Source: JBBQIY01 sp964618405 (GTDB lineage: Bacteria > Verrucomicrobiota > Kiritimatiellia > RFP12 > UBA3636). Taken from it: a stretch of 8,243 nucleotides of DNA. The notes beneath the pieces were generated by a model. That model was not told where the DNA came from, ran no database searches, and saw nothing but the letters and a program-made list of their open reading frames with translations. The stretch spans positions 1-8,243 of the forward strand of contig CAZUAY010000180.1 in assembly GCA_964618405.1 (NCBI GenBank), in the 5' to 3' direction. Of this stretch, positions 6,872 through 8,243 are shown piece after piece. How positions within the stretch are numbered: position 1 is the first letter of the stretch; each line of letters starts with the position of its first letter. The position numbers were made by a program, and so were the translations under genes.

Positions 6872-7921
6872 TCAATCAATTGTCAACGTAAGCCGAACGG
6901 TATCTCCGCGAGAAGCGTTATTTTTTTTGTACATCGTCACTTCGAAACCCGAGTATACCGGACCATGAGCCGTAGGCACGAAAAGCATTTCAGCCTCCTT
7001 CGAACGGTTAATCGAGACACTGACGCGGCGAGCACCAAAAACAGGCCCCTTGATCTCCGCCGAAAGGAGTGGCACGTTATAGTCTTTGGGAACATCGCCG
7101 TATTGAAGAGTGAAAGGCTTTCCTTTAACTGGGTTCGCTACGAGCGACAAATCCTTGACAGCTTCCTTTTGATCCACGACCATCACGTAGGGTCCAAAGG
7201 AATTTGATGCAGCAAACAAAAACGTTGGATTGCAGGCGGTCGGCACTTGAATCCCAGGCGGATCCTCCACCCAGCCCCATGTCTGGATCGCATTATTGTT
7301 GATAACGAGATTAAAGGTAAATCTCACATTGTCCTCAAGAAGACCCGAAAGGGTGAGGGTGCTCGGCTGGAGCACAGGAGCGTAGGCTTCATCAAAAGAC
7401 ACAATGCTACGATTGGCAGGTCGCCCTGTCTTTTTATCATCGTAGGTATAAATAGACTTGATCGTAATCGGTTTACCGACTGGCTCGCCGTTTTCGAGGC
7501 ATGTTATCGTAGCCACAGCCTTGTCGCTAACGCGTACAATGAAGTTGGGGCTCGTATAGAAAGCAAAGAAACCCTTCCCTGGACCTTCTGTGAAGACCGA
7601 CAGCAGGTTTTTTGCACCTGGTTTGGAGGCGAGTTTCTCGACTGACGTAATGCGCTCCGCCAAGTTCTTAGCAACGGTTTGATCCTCTGGCAGCAATAGA
7701 TTTAGCGGCACATTCCTAATTTGCCCCTCTTCGTCCTTCAAGATTACAACGCCTTCCTTCAGATCCAAAAACTCAGCTTTCAAGACATACCCACCTGTTG
7801 CATGCCAGAGAAGCGGTGCGCGTGGATCCACAGTCGCGCCGTGCGCCCCTGAAAGACTGATTCTCATAACAACCATCGTAATGGCTACACCCATTATCCT
7901 CACCAAGTTGATCTTTTTCAT
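6872..7921 (-). CDS. Exported protein with SHD1-like N-terminal domain, C-terminal region unknown
   Basis: 349 residues from ATG at 7921-7919, with AAGGAG (7935-7930) eight bases upstream. It ends in tandem stops (TGATGA). The N-terminus (MKKINLVRIMG, then a hydrophobic stretch to about residue 28) is a signal peptide, with probable cleavage near AHG-A (28/29). Residues 39 to about 85 resemble the SHD1 (SLA1 homology 1) small beta domain common in exported PVC proteins: tryptophan at 39, a Gly pair, KAEFLDL, VVILKDEEG, then VPLNLLLPEDQ. The remaining 260 or so residues are strand-rich (SIYTYDDKK, LTLSGLLEDNVRFTFNLVI, RRVSVSI, TVRLTLTID) and contain only two cysteines. I do not recognise a family there; a beta-sandwich adhesion or carbohydrate-binding role would be a guess. 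The protein is likely periplasmic or surface-exposed. It has its own candidate promoter upstream, so it may be transcribed separately from the lipoprotein pair. Confidence 0.75.
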   Translation of the reverse strand: MKKINLVRIMGVAITMVVMRISLSGAHGATVDPRAPLLWHATGGYVLKAEFLDLKEGVVILKDEEGQIRNVPLNLLLPEDQTVAKNLAERITSVEKLASKPGAKNLLSVFTEGPGKGFFAFYTSPNFIVRVSDKAVATITCLENGEPVGKPITIKSIYTYDDKKTGRPANRSIVSFDEAYAPVLQPSTLTLSGLLEDNVRFTFNLVINNNAIQTWGWVEDPPGIQVPTACNPTFLFAASNSFGPYVMVVDQKEAVKDLSLVANPVKGKPFTLQYGDVPKDYNVPLLSAEIKGPVFGARRVSVSINRSKEAEMLFVPTAHGPVYSGFEVTMYKKNNASRGDTVRLTLTID

Positions 7922-8042
7922 CGCGCTGTCTCCTTTTCAAGTGTTCAAGTACTGAGTTGACTTTCATATCTTAACAAAAAACGAGCGCGTATTGCAACCT
8001 TGACAAAGTCGTCACAGGTAATCGGTCAGGCACAGGGGAGAA
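7922..8042. other. Leader and upstream region of the SHD1 gene, first part of a 322-nt gene-free end
   Basis: No convincing gene lies between 7922 and the right edge. This first part holds the SHD1 ribosome-binding site, an 8-nt direct duplication (TTCAAGTG at 7936-7943, TTCAAGTA at 7944-7951), the candidate promoter, and at 8030-8042 a sequence (GGCACAGGGGAGA) resembling the right edge of the 55-nt repeat block further on. A reading frame on the minus strand across 7971-8234 merely translates the repeats. Confidence 0.6.
7968..7997 (-). promoter_or_regulatory. Candidate promoter of the SHD1 gene
   Basis: On the minus strand TTGCAA (7997-7992) precedes TAAGAT (7973-7968) by 18 nt, which would give a leader of about 40 nt with the ribosome-binding site near its end. 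Both hexamers are moderate matches to sigma70 consensus. The T-rich run lies in the spacer. Confidence 0.38.
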
Positions 8043-8077
8043 GTAGCGAGTAGCGAGTAGCGAGTTGTGAGTTGCGA
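8043..8077. repeat. Heptamer array 1 (GTWGYGA x5)
   Basis: Five exact 7-nt steps: GTAGCGA three times (8043-8063), GTTGTGA (8064-8070), GTTGCGA (8071-8077). GTGGGCGA follows at 8078-8085 and leads into the 55-nt block. Since 7 is not a multiple of 3, translation of this array cycles through frames and yields the LATHNSLLATRYF-like peptide seen on the minus strand. Confidence 0.95.
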
Positions 8078-8081
8078 GTGG

Positions 8082-8136
8082 GCGATCGGTGATCGCGGAC
8101 GATTCCGGCCTCGCCGAGGCCAGCCACAGTGGGAAG
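8082..8136. repeat. 55-nt palindrome-rich repeat block, copy 1
   Basis: Identical over 55 nt to 8189-8243. It contains three inverted repeats in a row: GCGATC-GGT-GATCGC (8082-8096), GGCCTCG-C-CGAGGCC (8107-8121) and CCAC-A-GTGG (8124-8132), then GGAAG, where the next heptamer array begins. No T-tract follows, so it is not a typical intrinsic terminator. Confidence 0.95.
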
Positions 8137-8170
8137 TAGCGAGTTGTGAGTTGCGAGTTGTGAGTTGCGA
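8136..8170. repeat. Heptamer array 2 (GTWGYGA x5)
   Basis: GTAGCGA (8136-8142), GTTGTGA, GTTGCGA, GTTGTGA and GTTGCGA (to 8170), followed by GTGGGCGA (8171-8178) and a 14-nt segment (8179-8192) absent from the first unit. The array again has five heptamers, but with a different order of variants, so the arrays have changed since duplication while the adjoining 55-nt block has not. Confidence 0.95.
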
Positions 8171-8188
8171 GTGGGCGAGCCTGTAGCC

Positions 8189-8243
8189 GCGATCGGTGAT
8201 CGCGGACGATTCCGGCCTCGCCGAGGCCAGCCACAGTGGGAAG
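8189..8243. repeat. 55-nt palindrome-rich repeat block, copy 2, reaching the window edge
   Basis: Exact copy of 8082-8136, offset by 107 nt. With the bases just to its left the first palindrome grows to CCGCGATC-GGT-GATCGCGG (8187-8205), an 8-bp perfect stem with a 3-nt loop. The window ends exactly where a further heptamer array would begin, so the series probably continues. Confidence 0.95.

Noticed and set aside
7773..7967. 64-codon minus-strand frame beginning upstream of the SHD1 gene
   Set aside because: It overlaps the signal peptide and SHD1 region in another frame, lacks a ribosome-binding site, and has an arbitrary composition.
8107..8132. Palindromes in the 55-nt block as an intrinsic terminator
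   Set aside because: The stems are GC-rich but no T-tract follows on either strand, and the block recurs with heptamers instead of after a gene.
7971..8234. 87-codon minus-strand frame with repeated LATHNS/TTRYF-like peptides
   Set aside because: It is the translation of the heptamer arrays and palindromic blocks. Such repeat-derived frames are commonly mis-annotated as proteins, and there is no ribosome-binding site.
8043..8243. CRISPR-like array
   Set aside because: The intervening sequences are themselves heptamer repeats, not unique spacers, and no cas genes are present.

Overview
The window looks like a stretch of chromosome from a PVC-superphylum bacterium (Verrucomicrobiota, Kiritimatiellota or Lentisphaerota-like). 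This is inferred from three things: a secreted protein with an SHD1-like (SLA1 homology) N-terminal domain, a DUF2959-type lipoprotein, and a large GH20/GH67-like carbohydrate-active protein. Two probable lipoproteins and an exported protein indicate a Gram-negative envelope. There are no rRNA or tRNA genes, transposases, phage genes or CRISPR arrays.

Layout. (1) 1-2103, plus strand: a 690-residue-class protein resembling glycoside hydrolases with a TIM barrel. Its reading frame is open to the left edge, so its start may lie outside the window. (2) 2104-2250: an intergenic gap holding a 7-nt tandem repeat and a good sigma70-type promoter. (3) 2251-5648, plus strand: a compact four-gene cluster. 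It encodes a small FMN-binding split-barrel protein, a ferredoxin-NADP reductase-like flavoprotein, a cobalamin-binding-type radical SAM enzyme with a CX4CX2C cluster motif, and a Sir2 NAD-dependent deacylase. (4) 5672-6672, minus strand and convergent with the cluster: DUF2959-like lipoprotein and, upstream of it, an 82-residue lipoprotein. (5) 6872-7921, minus strand: an exported SHD1-domain protein with an unrecognised C-terminal region. (6) 7922-8243: a non-coding end with a candidate promoter, then a composite repeat made of GTWGYGA heptamers alternating with a palindrome-rich 55-nt block. The repeat probably continues past the right edge.

How the parts may work together. The first three genes of the cluster make a plausible electron chain: NAD(P)H to FAD in the reductase, to FMN in the small carrier, to the iron-sulfur cluster or cobalamin of the radical SAM enzyme. 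Nothing in the sequence identifies the substrate. The Sir2 gene is close enough to be translationally coupled, but its link to the other three is only positional. The minus-strand genes look like cell-envelope functions. A recurring theme is that several gaps carry short tandem repeats with periods of 7, 8 or 12 nt.
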